From positions 744,001 through 808,000 of the forward strand of contig BCJJ01000003.1 in the NCBI GenBank assembly GCA_039545355.1: DNA of 64,000 nt, given 5' to 3'. Shown in pieces: positions 42,307 to 52,264 of this stretch. The stretch is from Trichosporon coremiiforme. Its lineage: Eukaryota; Basidiomycota; Tremellomycetes; Trichosporonales; Trichosporonaceae. The translations under genes were made by a program, and so were the position numbers. The notes under the pieces were generated by a model, which searched no databases, was not told the DNA's origin, and worked only from the letters and a program-made list of their open reading frames with translations. Numbering within the stretch: the first letter of the stretch is position 1; every line of letters begins with the position of its first letter.

Positions 42307-43699
42307 ATGAACGCCATCGGCACAACTGCCCGCTTGGCCGTTACCGCCGCCGCCCGCTCGGCCTCAGGTTCCTCGTCGGGAGTATGGGCTCGCCGGCTCG
42401 CAAAAACTCCTCTGAGGAGGAACCCCCGACACAATCTCTCGACATCGGCCGTTCTCTTCAAGAAGCAGGTCGGCCCTCCCGTCCTTGACCCATATGCCCC
42501 CTCCGCCCTCAATGCCATCCTTGCTCGCCTGTCTCTCCCTCCGACGCCGGAGATGCGCGAGTCGCTGATGGCTTGTCTCACCCACCCGAGCTTCAACCTC
42601 AAGCAGGCTGCTGAGGACGCCCAGGATGGACAAGAGGCTCTCCCGGCACCGGAAGCCAACACGAACGAGCTCCTCTCCGCCCTCGGCAATAGGCTGCTCG
42701 GACTCTTCGCCTCTGAGTCGCTCTCGGCGAAGTACCCGCATATCCCGAGCGCCGCCCTTGCTCAGGCTGTCACCTACTACGTCGGCCCCGCGTCGCTTGT
42801 TGCTGTTGGCCGCGAGGTTGGTATCGCTGCCCACGGAGACCACGAGAAGCGTGCTGCTGCCCGCGCCAATGCCGTTCTCGCCACGCCCATCCGATGGAAG
42901 CGTAACAATGAGATCAAGCTGTTCGGCGAGGAGCAGACGCCGACCGACCAGGCCGGACGTCTGCAGGCGCGTAGGAATGAGGAGCGCAAGCGTCGTATGA
43001 ACTCGTGGGAGGAGGGTGTTGCCAGTGTTGTCCGCGCGTTCGTCGGTCTCATCTACCAGGAGAACGTGAGTAAACAAGACCGGGCCGCTGAAATCGCGTC
43101 CGACCGGATCGTCTGGAAGTACTTGTGGCTGACGATGTACAGGGCCTTCACGCCGCGCGCGAGTTTGTCGAGCAGAACGTCATGACCCGTCACGTCGACC
43201 TGACTGGCATCTTCAAGTTCCGCAACCCCAAGTACATGCTCTCGCACGCTGTCACTAAGCACCTGACGGATGCTGGTGTTCCCCTTACGCCGGAGTCGGG
43301 TCGTATTGAGTCTCGGTGAGTCAACACCGCGAATCTACAGCTATGATGGTAAGGCGATTCAAGCTAACGTCCAGCCTGCTTGCGTCGACTGGTGTCAACA
43401 CGCAGGCGCCTCTGTTCAACATCGGTCTCTTCCTGACGAACGGCATCAAGCTCGCCGAGGGTCACGGTTCCTCGATGAAGATGGCCGAGCACCGCGCTGC
43501 GACGAACGCGCTGCTGTCTCTGTGGCTTATGCGCGCTGACATTGGAGGGAAGAAGCTCTCGCTGCCGACCAGCATCCACGCTGAGCGCCCGATCACGAAA
43601 GAGTCGCTGGCCGCGGAACCGGCCGAGGCCGCGTACAAGGGAAGCAGCAACGGTGGATCCGAGTCGCTCCACGGCCTCAGCGGAAGAACAACGCATTAG
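42307..43699 (+). CDS. MRPL3: Mitochondrial large-subunit ribosomal protein mL44 (MRPL3), RNase III-like fold
   Basis: Three exons, 42307-43065, 43143-43315 and 43375-43699, encode about 419 residues. The first 50 or so residues are a presequence (RLAVTAAARSASGSSSGVWARRL). The body has the degenerate RNase III fold of mL44: LMACLTHPSF, LSALGNRLLGLFASESL, VVRAFVGLIYQENGLHAAREFVEQNV, and then the double-stranded-RNA-binding part with FNIGLFLTNGIKLAEGHGSSMKMAEHRAATNALL. mL44 is a structural subunit at the edge of the large mitoribosomal subunit. The acidic catalytic residues of true RNase III are not visible in the LGNRLLG block, as expected. The first intron is 77 nt and the second 59 nt. The C-terminus is a Gly/Ser-rich tail. 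Confidence 0.92.
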
Positions 43700-44018
43700 A
43701 TAGACACCCCATACCCCCCTCACTAAGCCTCACTATGCATCATTCATCACGAGTAACATTCACGCTAGTCGCGTGCTCGCAGCCCCCCTCTGCTCGGAAA
43801 TCTCAGCGAACTTCGGCGGTGCCTCGCATCGGACATCCCAACTTTCGGTGATTCGTTTGGTCCCGAAGGCGTGCCTGACTTCTCGTGGTTAAACACACGT
43901 CACGCCGTCCCAAAAGTTGGAAGTTTGCGTCATGTAGCGCGGTCCATTGTGATTGTTTTGGCGGCGCCTGTCAGCTCGCTCACGTTCGACGACACTCCCC
44001 ACAAGCACTCGGCACGAA
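43700..44018. other. Intergenic region, mL44 / MAK11
   Basis: This 319-bp stretch holds the mL44 3' UTR and the MAK11 promoter. No exon is supported. Confidence 0.5.
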
Positions 44019-45672
44019 ATGGGCAAGTCAAGCAAGTCGAAGAAGGCTGGAGGCTCGCGTGCTGCGCCGTACAAGAAGCCGACTGTTTCGGTGACATACG
44101 ACGGCGACGCAAAGTCGGCCTCCAAGTCCGCTAAGCCGACCAACGAGTCCAAGGCGGGCAAGAAGAGCGGCGCCACGAAGGAGTCGAACACGCGCAAGCT
44201 CAACATTGAGGACAAGGCGAAGGAGCTGGCGGAGAAGAAAGAGGCGAAGGCGCGCGCCAAAGCTGAGGCCAAGGCTGAGAAGCGCTCGGAGAAGTCCGCC
44301 GTCGTCGCGCAGGTTGAGGCACAGCTCGCCGGCGAGGCCGAGGAAGCTCCGACGGGCCCGACCTTCAAGCTTATCGCGGGTTCGTACGAGAAGCTCCTCT
44401 ACGGCCTGGAGGGACACTACCCCCCCGGCAGCGACACTCCTGTGCTCAAGCCGATCTTCATCTTCCCCGCGCACCTGAGCTGGATCAAGTGCATCGCCGC
44501 GTCGCCGAATGGCAAGTACCTGGCCACCGGGTCCGAGGACGAGTTCATCAAGGTGTGGGACCTGCGGCGGCGGCGCGAGATTGGTGCCCTGTCGCAGCAC
44601 ACTGGGTCCATTACTTCGCTCACGTTCCCGACGTCCCAGCACCTGCTCGCTACGAGTGTGGATGCGACGCTCTCCCTCTTCCGTACCAACGACTGGGCGC
44701 TCCTGAAATCCCTCAAGGGCCACAGCGGGCGTGTCAACTCTGTTGATGTCCACCCCACCGGCCGCGTCGCGCTCAGTGTCGGCAAGGACCAGACACTCAA
44801 GATGTGGGACCTTATGCGTGGCCGCGGCGCCGCGTCGCTCGCCCTCGGACAAGAGGCCGAGATCGTCAAGTTTGCGCCGTCCGGAACCCACTTTGCGGTC
44901 CTGTACCCGCGCAAGGTTGAGATTTACTCTCTCGTGAGTCTCCCAGCTGCCCGTGGATCGACGCCAAGCTGACAATCCGCAGACCCTGAAGCTCCTGCAC
45001 ACACTCGAGACGAAGAGCCGCTTCAACGCGCTCCTGTTCACGGAGATCCCCCCCAAAGACGAGGACAGCGAGGGCGAGGAGGTGCTCTGCATCGGTACCG
45101 AGAAGGGTATCGTGGAGATCTACTCTGTCGAGGTTGCCGGCGACGACGAGGACGAAGATGACGAGGATGATGAGGACGACGAGGACGAGGACATGTCTGG
45201 CCCCACGGCGATCGTGTCGCTCTGCGGCAAGTGCGTCGGACACACGAACCGCATCAAGTCTATCTCGGCTCTCCCCTTCCCCAGCCCGGAGGGACCGACG
45301 ACGCTCCTGACTACTGTGTCGAGTGACGGGTTCATCAACCTCTACGACCTCCGCGGCATGCCCGCCACCCCGGAGACGGAACTCAAGCCCGTCACGAGCT
45401 ACGACACCAAGGGTTCGCGCTTGACTACTGTCTTCATCGCCGAGGGCGGTGTCCCGCGCCCGCCGAAGAAGGTCGTGAAGCAGGCTGAGGAGGCGAAGAA
45501 GACCGGAGCGCGCTTCGCTGAGCCCGAGGAGAGTGAGGAGGAGTCTGACGAGGAGGAGGGAGAGGACATGTACGACCAGAGCGACGAGGAGAGCGAGGGC
45601 AGCATCGAGGTCGAGTACGAGGGCGAGGAGGAGGAAGAGGAAGAGGAGGAGGACGAGGGCGAGTACGAGTAG
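44019..45672 (+). CDS. MAK11: MAK11/PAK1IP1-like WD40 protein of 60S ribosome assembly
   Basis: Two exons, 44019-44933 and 44983-45672, encode about 534 residues. A lysine-rich, alanine-rich N-terminal extension (KAKELAEKKEAKARAK) precedes WD40 repeats beginning at about residue 115. Typical blades are IKCIAASPNGKYLATGSED with VWDL, SITSLTFPTSQHLLATS, GHSGRVNSVDVHPTGRVALS and CVGHTNRIKSISALPF. Acidic inserts interrupt the later blades (EDEDDEDDED) and the C-terminus is a long Glu/Asp run. Mak11 acts late in 60S pre-ribosome formation with Rpf2-type factors. The human PAK1IP1 also binds PAK kinases. The assignment rests on blade order and the basic/acidic tails. Other nucleolar WD proteins are possible but fit less well. 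Confidence 0.87.
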
Positions 45673-45789
45673 ACCCCCGGCCACTGTCTCCTGTCCGCAT
45701 TAGCAACCGCAACCGCATCATCATCTGTGTTTCTTCTATCGTCACTAAAATGCATTTTCTAGAGATAACAACATAAAGCGTGGGTCAAT

Positions 45790-48318
45790 CTACTTGCTGA
45801 GCTCGGCGAGACGGACGCGGACAGCGTTCGCGTGCGCCTCGAGCCCCTCGCGCTCAGCGAGGGTGACGACGACGGGACCGAGCTTGCGCAATCCGTCGGC
45901 CGTGACCTCCTGGCTGGTGATGTGCTTCTGGAACGAGAGCGTGTTGACGCCCGAGAACTGGCGCGCGTATCCGTTCGTCGGGAGCGTGTGGTTCGTGCCC
46001 GATGCGTAGTCGCCGCACGACTCGGGCGAGAACGCACCGACAAATACACTACCGGCGTTCTCGACCTGAGGGACGGCACCGGGCGCGTCCTTCAGGTGCA
46101 GGATCAGGTGCTCGGGAGCGTACTCGTTCGAGAACTCCATGGCCTCATCCTGGGTGTCGACGAGGACGATGAGCGACTTGCCAATGGCCTCACGGGCAAT
46201 CTTGACTCGCGGGAGCGCGCGAGCCTGCTTGTCGACCTCGGCCTCGATCGCCGATAGCTTCTCAGAAGTCAGGTTGATGCCGACAAGCACGACCTGCGAG
46301 TCAACACCGTGCTCGGCCTGCGAGAGCAGGTCGGACGCCACGAAGACCGGGTTGGCGGTCTCGTCGGCAATGACGAGAACCTCCGACGGTCCGGCGGGCA
46401 TGTCAATCGAGACAAGAGCATCGGTGTCGTTCTGGACCAGCATCTTGGCGGCGGTGACCCACTGGTTACCGGGGCCAAAGATCTTGTCGACCTTCGGGAC
46501 CTCCTTCGTTCCGTAAGCCATGGCAGAGACAGCCTGAGCTCCTCCAGCCTTGAGGATGCAGGTGACGCCAACGAGTTTGGCGACGTACAGGACCTCGGGC
46601 GAGATGGATCCGTCAGGTCGTGGCGGCGTAGCAAGAACGATCTCCTTGCAGCCAGCAACCTGGGCAGGGACACCAAGCATGATAGCGGTCGAGGGAAGGA
46701 TGGCGGTTCCGCCGGGGACGTAGACACCAACACGCTGGATGGGGCGGGCGAAACGAGAGCAGACAACACCGGGCATGGTCTCGACACGGAGGGGAGCGGC
46801 GTCGAGCTGTGCGGCGTGGAACTCCTTGACGTTCGAGTAGGCCTGGTCAATGGCTGCACGAACGTCGGCGGGGAGCTCGGCCTCGGAGGGGATGGCGAAG
46901 GGAGGAAGCTGAATGTTGGACTCGAGGTCGGCCTTGTCGAACTGCTTCGTCATGGCCTTGAGACCGGCGTCACCCTCCTTCTGGACACGCTCGACGATGG
47001 GCTTGACCTTGTCAATCATTGCAAGCGAGTTGAGGACGGGGCGGACGAGGAGCTGAGGGCGCTCCTCCTTCGGGACGTCCTTGAGGACAGTGGTGCGCAT
47101 GCGGATCGGCTTGTCCTCGGAGGCAGTCTCGGCAGCAGGGGCAGCAGGAGCCGGAGCGGCGGCGGCGGCCGGCTTGACCTTCTCCTCCCACTTCGGCTTG
47201 GCGTCTCCCTTGCGGCGCGTAACCTTCAGCGACTTGGCGTCGAGGGCGAGCTCGATGTCCTTCAGGCTGACACCCTTGCTGACAGCGCGGGTGAGGGCAA
47301 AGTAAATGAGATCGGCGGCCTCGAAAGCGACCTCCTCCTTGGTGTTAGCGTCGCAGAGCTCCTCAGCCTCCTCCATGATCTTGGCGCGGAGCAGCTTCTC
47401 ATCAGTGAAGAGGCGCTTGGTGTAGCTGCCCTCGGGGGCAGAAGCAAGACGCGATTGGAGGGTGTCCTCGAGCTTGGCGAGACCGGACCACTGGCCGAAG
47501 CAGGTCGGGGTGCCGAGGTGGCAGAAGCCAGTGCCGTGCTGGACAACCTCGAAGACGAGCGAGTCAGAGTCGCAGTCGAGGTCAATCTTGACGAGGTCCT
47601 GAACCGAGCCAGAGGTCTCTCCCTTGCGCCACAGACCGTGCTTGCGGCTCTGGTAGACACCCTTCTGGGTCTTGATGGCCTCGGCGACGCTCTCACGGGA
47701 GCTGTAGACCATTCCGAGGGGGCGAGAGGAGTGGGTGGAGGAAGCAACGATGGTGGGGAAGAGTCCGTCGGGCCTGTCGCTGATGACCGGAGCGAAGAAC
47801 GCGTCGGCAATGCCGACGTGCGAGGAGGTGGAGGCACCCTCGGTGAGGAGGGCAGTAGGGAGAACAACGGTGGCGTCGCCGGCAGCCTTGATCGTGTCAA
47901 CGGCGTTGGCGGCGGTGACCTCGGTCTGCAGGAAGACGGGGCCCTTGAAGCCAATCTCCTTGGGGGTGACAGCCTTCGAGGCGGAAACGTACAGTCCTCC
48001 GGCGGGGAGCTGCGCGGCGTTGGCGAGCTCGCTCTCGGCGACCTTGACAATCAGACGCTCCTTAGGCACGTCAGCGAGGTTGTCAAGTTGAGCCTGGGAG
48101 ACGACGAGGGCCTTGGCGCCGTTGTTCAGGATGGCGACGAGGTCAGTGTCGGGCTTGGCCGCGGAAGCCTCGACGATGTAGGACGCGGTCGGGGGAAGGG
48201 AGGGGCGGACGGCATCGAGGAGGGAGGCGGGGATGAGGAGGGGGCCGAGAAGGGCTAGTGAGGGGATGAGTGCGTTGGCGGTGGGGTCCACGAGCGGGAC
48301 AAAGACTGGGCGCGTCAT
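45790..48318 (-). CDS. HIS4: Trifunctional histidine biosynthesis protein (HisI-HisE-HisD)
   Basis: A single exon encodes 842 residues beginning MTRPVFVPLVD. Residues 1-205 are the degenerate N-terminal region typical of fungal HIS4. The phosphoribosyl-AMP cyclohydrolase part follows (about 206-285), with DLDCDSDSL and FCHLGTPTCF as zinc ligands. The phosphoribosyl-ATP pyrophosphohydrolase part is about 290-370 (IMEEAEELCDA). Histidinol dehydrogenase fills about 405-842, with GPGNQWVTAAK, GPSEVLVIADE and SCGDYASGTNHTLPT. Together these carry out steps 2, 3 and 9-10 of histidine synthesis. An Ala/Pro linker (AAAAAPAPAAPAAE) joins the second and third parts. A TGACTC element lies upstream at 48436-48441, consistent with general amino-acid control, though that is inferred. 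The frame stays open upstream of the chosen start. Confidence 0.97.
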   Translation of the reverse strand: MTRPVFVPLVDPTANALIPSLALLGPLLIPASLLDAVRPSLPPTASYIVEASAAKPDTDLVAILNNGAKALVVSQAQLDNLADVPKERLIVKVAESELANAAQLPAGGLYVSASKAVTPKEIGFKGPVFLQTEVTAANAVDTIKAAGDATVVLPTALLTEGASTSSHVGIADAFFAPVISDRPDGLFPTIVASSTHSSRPLGMVYSSRESVAEAIKTQKGVYQSRKHGLWRKGETSGSVQDLVKIDLDCDSDSLVFEVVQHGTGFCHLGTPTCFGQWSGLAKLEDTLQSRLASAPEGSYTKRLFTDEKLLRAKIMEEAEELCDANTKEEVAFEAADLIYFALTRAVSKGVSLKDIELALDAKSLKVTRRKGDAKPKWEEKVKPAAAAAPAPAAPAAETASEDKPIRMRTTVLKDVPKEERPQLLVRPVLNSLAMIDKVKPIVERVQKEGDAGLKAMTKQFDKADLESNIQLPPFAIPSEAELPADVRAAIDQAYSNVKEFHAAQLDAAPLRVETMPGVVCSRFARPIQRVGVYVPGGTAILPSTAIMLGVPAQVAGCKEIVLATPPRPDGSISPEVLYVAKLVGVTCILKAGGAQAVSAMAYGTKEVPKVDKIFGPGNQWVTAAKMLVQNDTDALVSIDMPAGPSEVLVIADETANPVFVASDLLSQAEHGVDSQVVLVGINLTSEKLSAIEAEVDKQARALPRVKIAREAIGKSLIVLVDTQDEAMEFSNEYAPEHLILHLKDAPGAVPQVENAGSVFVGAFSPESCGDYASGTNHTLPTNGYARQFSGVNTLSFQKHITSQEVTADGLRKLGPVVVTLAEREGLEAHANAVRVRLAELSK

Positions 48319-48435
48319 GGTGTCGATGTTGTTGCGGAGACAGCTGGAGTGTGCTCCGTCCTTGATTTTTGACGTCGGCCACTGTCGGGCCGTAGATCTC
48401 ACTCAGTCATATCGACTCGCTCAACCGCGTGGCCG

Positions 48436-48441
48436 GAGTCA
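48436..48441 (-). promoter_or_regulatory. Gcn4/CPC1-type core (TGACTC) upstream of HIS4
   Basis: The minus strand reads TGACTCC, 118 nt upstream of the HIS4 ATG, a usual place for a Gcn4-type element in amino-acid biosynthesis genes. A hexamer can occur by chance, so this is suggestive only. Confidence 0.35.
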
Positions 48442-48617
48442 ATTTTATCAGGCACACCGGACTCGATCTCATTCGCACAGTAAGTCGGCACTGCGCACTG
48501 CGTCCACTTTACACGTCATACGCCACGTGCGTGCACGTAGACCATTGCCGGCTGGCCGGCAGTCGGACAACTGCGTGCGGCAAGTGACTGCCCAGTCCAC
48601 CCTGCAACACCCTGCGC

Positions 48618-48662
48618 ACCCTGTCCACCCTTGTCCACCCTTGTCCACCCTGTCCACCCTGG
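48618..48662. repeat. Imperfect CACCCTGT/CACCCTTGT repeat
   Basis: About five imperfect units of 8-10 bp (CACCCTGTC, CACCCTTGTC) lie between the HIS4 and MsrA starts. They could affect promoter spacing. Confidence 0.8.
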
Positions 48663-48760
48663 ATCTCGCCCCGCATCAGTCATGGCGATGGCGACATCGG
48701 TTCACTCGACCAACGCTGACTTAAGCATCGTCAACTCGCTCTGACTCGTCTTTTCTTTCA

Positions 48761-49624
48761 ATGAACATCTTCAGATCTCTCTTCACAAACGCACCACGCA
48801 CCACAATGAAGCACCAGACCCCTCCCACTCCCACCGTCCCCGCCGCCATCAAGAGCGCCGAGGCAGCCACGGCCAACGGGCTCCAGGATGGAGGTAAGTC
48901 GTATTCGGAATTGGCCGAGTCTGACGCCCACAGTCGAGGTCGCGACTTTTGCTTCTGGCTGCTTCGTAGGTTACAAAAAGGCGAATGTAACTAACAGCAG
49001 TGGGGAACTGAGCACCTCTTCAACAAGTACTATGGCACCCTCCCGGGCTGGAAGGCCGAGGTCGGCTACACCGGCGGCGACGTTGATGACCCTTGTGAGT
49101 TGGCAACGCGAACGTCTTAACTGACCATCAGCGTACAGGCAGGTCTGCACTGGCGGGACCAACCACGCCGAGGCTGTTCGTCTGCAGTACCAGAAGGGAG
49201 CTGTCGGATACGGCGAGCTCGTCGAGTTCTTCTATCGCACGCACGACCCGACCACTGTGAACTCGCAGGGCCCCGACTTTGGAACCCGTACGTGCACGCC
49301 GCTTCCCAATGCGTGGTTTCAGAGCTGACAGGGCAGAGTACCGATCGGCTATCTTCTACCACGGCGCTGAGCAGGAGAAGATTGCCAAGGAGGTTACCCA
49401 GCAGGTCCAGGACAAATAGTGAGCTTGTCCACTTGGACTCGTAGCTGACGCCAGCTTCCCCGACAAGAAGATCGCGACTGAGATCGCGCCCGCGGGCAAG
49501 TGGTACACCGCCGAGGAGTACCACCAGAAGTACCGTGAGTTTACAGGGCTCGGAGGTTAACTGACAACCAGTCGAGCACAACCCCAGTGGCTACGAGTGC
49601 CCCACCCACCGCGTGTACTGGTAA
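48761..49624 (+). CDS. MSRA: Peptide methionine (S)-sulfoxide reductase MsrA
   Basis: Seven exons, 48761-48893, 48934-48965, 49001-49094, 49132-49287, 49337-49418, 49455-49534 and 49572-49624, encode 209 residues. The catalytic motif ASGCFWG is assembled across the second splice, with Cys54 as nucleophile. [35 protein letters not shown] and IFYHGAEQEKIAK complete the MsrA fold, and the tail ends HRVYW. MsrA repairs oxidised methionine using thioredoxin. The N-terminus to residue 40 is variable, and a second Met at residue 16 is also possible. Seven exons in 0.86 kb is dense even for this genome. The intron after exon 2 is 35 nt with a CAGCAG acceptor, of which the second CAG must be used to make GCFWG. 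An in-frame 30-bp duplication covers the stop codon. Confidence 0.94.
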
Positions 49625-49660
49625 ACAAATCCCCACCGTGTTGTGTACTGGTAGACGAAT
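49601..49660 (+). repeat. 30-bp imperfect tandem duplication across the MsrA stop
   Basis: Units 49601-49630 and 49631-49660 both contain GTGTACTGGTA(A/G)AC. The last 18 bp match at 16 of 18 positions. Each unit ends the tail with Tyr-Trp followed by a stop (TAA, then TAG), in the same frame. Confidence 0.85.
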
Positions 49661-50182
49661 CTCCATCGCGTCTGGAAGAATCGAACTCAACTGCAACTCG
49701 TGGGGCAGCCCGGCTATACACGCCGGGCATGTTGTCGGTCCAGCGATGAGAGGCGCACCGCTCTCGAGTTATCTCGCTGGCCCTCTCGCATCAGCTGACG
49801 ATCTGGTGTCCAACCACCGCAGCCCCTTAGGCCATGTGCCGTTGTGCTAATAGTAATAATTATGACTGTATGCATAGACTCCAAGACTACCAAGCGCCCT
49901 GCATCCCGAGTCCCAAGTTGTGATTGTGTCCCACTGAGGGCCGGAGCTGGCCGGAGCTGTAGACCGCGTCGAAATTCCTTACCAATGATGAGGCAGGCAG
50001 CGTCATGCCTGTTGCCATGTGTGAGGGTGCCTCCTCGTCTCGTGGTGTCCCCCGCAGCACGACGGCAAGTCACCGTCGGCATATCGGCAGGGAGCGCGTG
50101 CACCACGCTTGATTGTCCTGGTCGCGGCATGCAGTTGGCTCCCGACCCTGCTCGCGCGCTCGCTCCTCGAGCGCGTTGGGGT
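49625..50182. other. Intergenic region downstream of MsrA
   Basis: This 558-bp stretch begins with the second copy of the 30-bp duplication. Nothing else can be supported. Confidence 0.5.
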
Positions 50183-51132
50183 TCATACCAAGGCAGTGAT
50201 CAATCCCGCGTCCGTCCGAGCGTCATCGGCAGAGGCTCCTGGCGTGTTGGTAGCAGTGGGAGATAGGCTTGCCTCTGCCTCCCTTTCCTCCTCGCCCTCC
50301 GACGTGATGTCGACAATATCCCACCGCTGGCCACAATGAGCCGGCACGAACCCTCCCCTGATAGTCCTGCCTCTTTCAGCCAACAATCGGCATCCATTGT
50401 CACTGGGTCATAGCGCCCAAGCCGCTCCAAGTCGAAAAGAACGGAGTGCAGAGGCATACCATTAATCATCGGGACGGCGGAAGAGTCGGGACCCGCGCAG
50501 CGAAAGTTCATGACCTCCTCCAAGTCGGGAGCCAGGTGATGATCTCCACGGTGCGTGCGTAGTTGGCGGAGAGCAAGGTGGTAGGACAGATAAGTGTAGC
50601 CGTCCGTCTCGTCTCGGCTACTCAAATGTCTGCCCGCGGAGAAGATGTTCTGAGCGGCCATTGCGCCATGTTTCTTCGAGATCAGTATGGGACTGGGCTA
50701 TGATGAGAGGAAGAAGACTCACGGCTCTTGCGCTTTGTCAAGCACGGCGAGGCGGAACATAACCTCGTCTACTAATGCCCAGTCCAGCTCCTGCGCAGCT
50801 CTCGTCCATTCTGACTCGCGTCGCGCGCGGCCCAGGATTCGCGCACATCGACTACCTCTGGGATTTACGTACAGCACGGCGCGCGAGTGATCCGTCCTAA
50901 GTAGTGGGTAGAGACAATGGCCTCGATGGTTACCGAGATGCTGACTAAATGAGGAAAGCCGTGGGGGAGGAATGGCCTTGAAAACGGTGGCCACGAAAGT
51001 CAGCGAAATTGGACTCGCGTCGCATACGATGTTCAATGAATGAGAATCGAGCGGAGGAGCCACCAATGTCACGTTGCTTCCACACATTGCTGTAACCTCG
51101 GCAATCGATTGATAGCATGGTGCTCTAGTCAT
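50183..51132 (-). CDS. Uncertain gene: two or three open blocks of unknown function, possibly broken
   Basis: The block 51132-50722 (complement) opens with ATG and encodes about 137 residues, including RTDHSRAVLYVNPRGSR and ALVDEVMFRLAVLDKAQE. It ends at a good donor (CC|GTGAGT). A 30-nt intron to CCCAG would join it in frame to a second block, 50691-50200, containing AGRHLSSRDETDGYTYLSYH and SVLFDLERLGRYDPV. A third, better-looking C-terminal block (HCGQRWDIVDITSEGEEER, ending at 50183) lies in another frame of the second block. I found no normal intron that joins it. So this is either a gene with an unusual splice or a gene carrying a frameshift. I recognise no domain. Composition looks coding, but the model is weak. 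Confidence 0.35.
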
Positions 51133-51419
51133 TCTGTAAACACAGTTGTGAGGTATACCGTGCTCAAAATAATAGCACAGAGCAACACTGCGGATCGTCG
51201 TTGCAGCCTGCCAAGTGATGGAGACTTTCCGCGCATGGATTGTCGGGCAAACGGAAATCAGTCGCCACCCAGAATCCAGACGACGTCATCTATCTCGGCC
51301 GAGATAAAGTTGGCCGTCATTTGGGCGTCTGTCTCCGTCTGTTTCTGCTCGCCGAGCGAGCAACCTCTGCAGTCTCCTTCTCCCCATCAACACACTGAAT
51401 CCGAATAAACAAATACGCA

Positions 51420-52237
51420 ATGCCCGAACCTAACGAGCTGTACCAGTTCTCGGTCGTGTCGGCACTCATGGACGGGGTCGCGGACCAGGGACTCGAGTGC
51501 GGCAAGCTCCTGCAGCATGGAGACCTTGGGCTGGGCACGTTCCGGCACATGCAGGGCGAGCTCATCATCAACGACGGCGAAGTTTATCAGATGAAGCACG
51601 ACGGGAGTGTGCGGCCAGCAGACATTGGTGCTGGGGGTGAGTCTTGCCTCCTTTCTAACCATCACCTCGACCATCCGTTGAGGAATGGAGCATCCTCCCT
51701 GGATCAATAAGCAAGAAGAGCTAACCAACAGGCGACCTGACGCCCTTCGCGCAGATCACAAAGTTCGAGAGCACGAAGGAGACTCGCGCGACGATAGCCG
51801 AGAAGAACGGTATCGAGCCGATCCTCGAGCAACAGTGTCCCGGCGCGACGAACGCGCACATCGCCTTCCGCATCCGGGGCACATTCAAGAGTGTCAAGTG
51901 CCGTACCGCCGAGGGACAGTGCTACCCCGGCGAGGGGCTGAAGGGAGTCGCCTCGCGGCAGGTGACGGTGACGCTCGAGGGACCGATCAAGGGCACCTGT
52001 GTCGGCTTCCGCTCCCCGCAGTTTCTGCAGGGCATCTCTGTCGCTGGCGTCCACATGCACTTTATCGACGACGAGAAGAAGAGCGGCGGACACGTGCTGG
52101 CACTCGAGAGCGAGGGTGAGGTCGAGGTCGAGACGAGCGAGGTGTGGAAGAGCACGCTGGATCTGCCCCGGACAGAAGAGTTTGCGAAGGCGAAGCTTGC
52201 GACGGACGATGAGGGGATCAAGAATGTTGAGGGGTAG
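51420..52237 (+). CDS. Alpha-acetolactate decarboxylase (BudA/AALD family)
   Basis: Two exons, 51420-51636 and 51732-52237, encode 240 residues, the usual length. Family blocks are NELYQFSVVSALMDGVADQG, the HGDLGLGTF loop, LIINDGEVYQM, PFAQITKF, the C-terminal GVASRQVTVTLEGPI and the zinc site VHMHFIDDEKKSGGHVL with its His residues. The enzyme converts 2-acetolactate to (R)-acetoin, bypassing diacetyl and drawing from valine/leucine synthesis. No signal peptide is visible, so a cytosolic form is likely. The family is best known from bacteria and occurs in some fungi, so an old transfer is possible. The spliced intron (95 nt, CTAAC before the acceptor) shows a settled eukaryotic gene. It is nearly back to back with the PIG-P gene, with 27 bp between stop codons. 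Confidence 0.92.
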
Positions 52238-52264
52238 GATAGAATAGATGCATACAATGTACAG

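Larger units (their letters stand above)
48319..48760. other. Divergent promoter region HIS4 / MsrA
   Basis: This 442-bp stretch between starts contains a TGACTC core, a GTGCACG/CACGTGC block near 48527-48540 and a TGTCCACCC-type repeat at 48618-48662. No exon is seen. Confidence 0.55.

Noticed and set aside
46309..48258. Long open frame of 649 codons on the plus strand
   Set aside because: It is exactly antisense to HIS4, which has an intact frame and diagnostic motifs. GC-rich codons keep the opposite strand open. The peptide has no motif.
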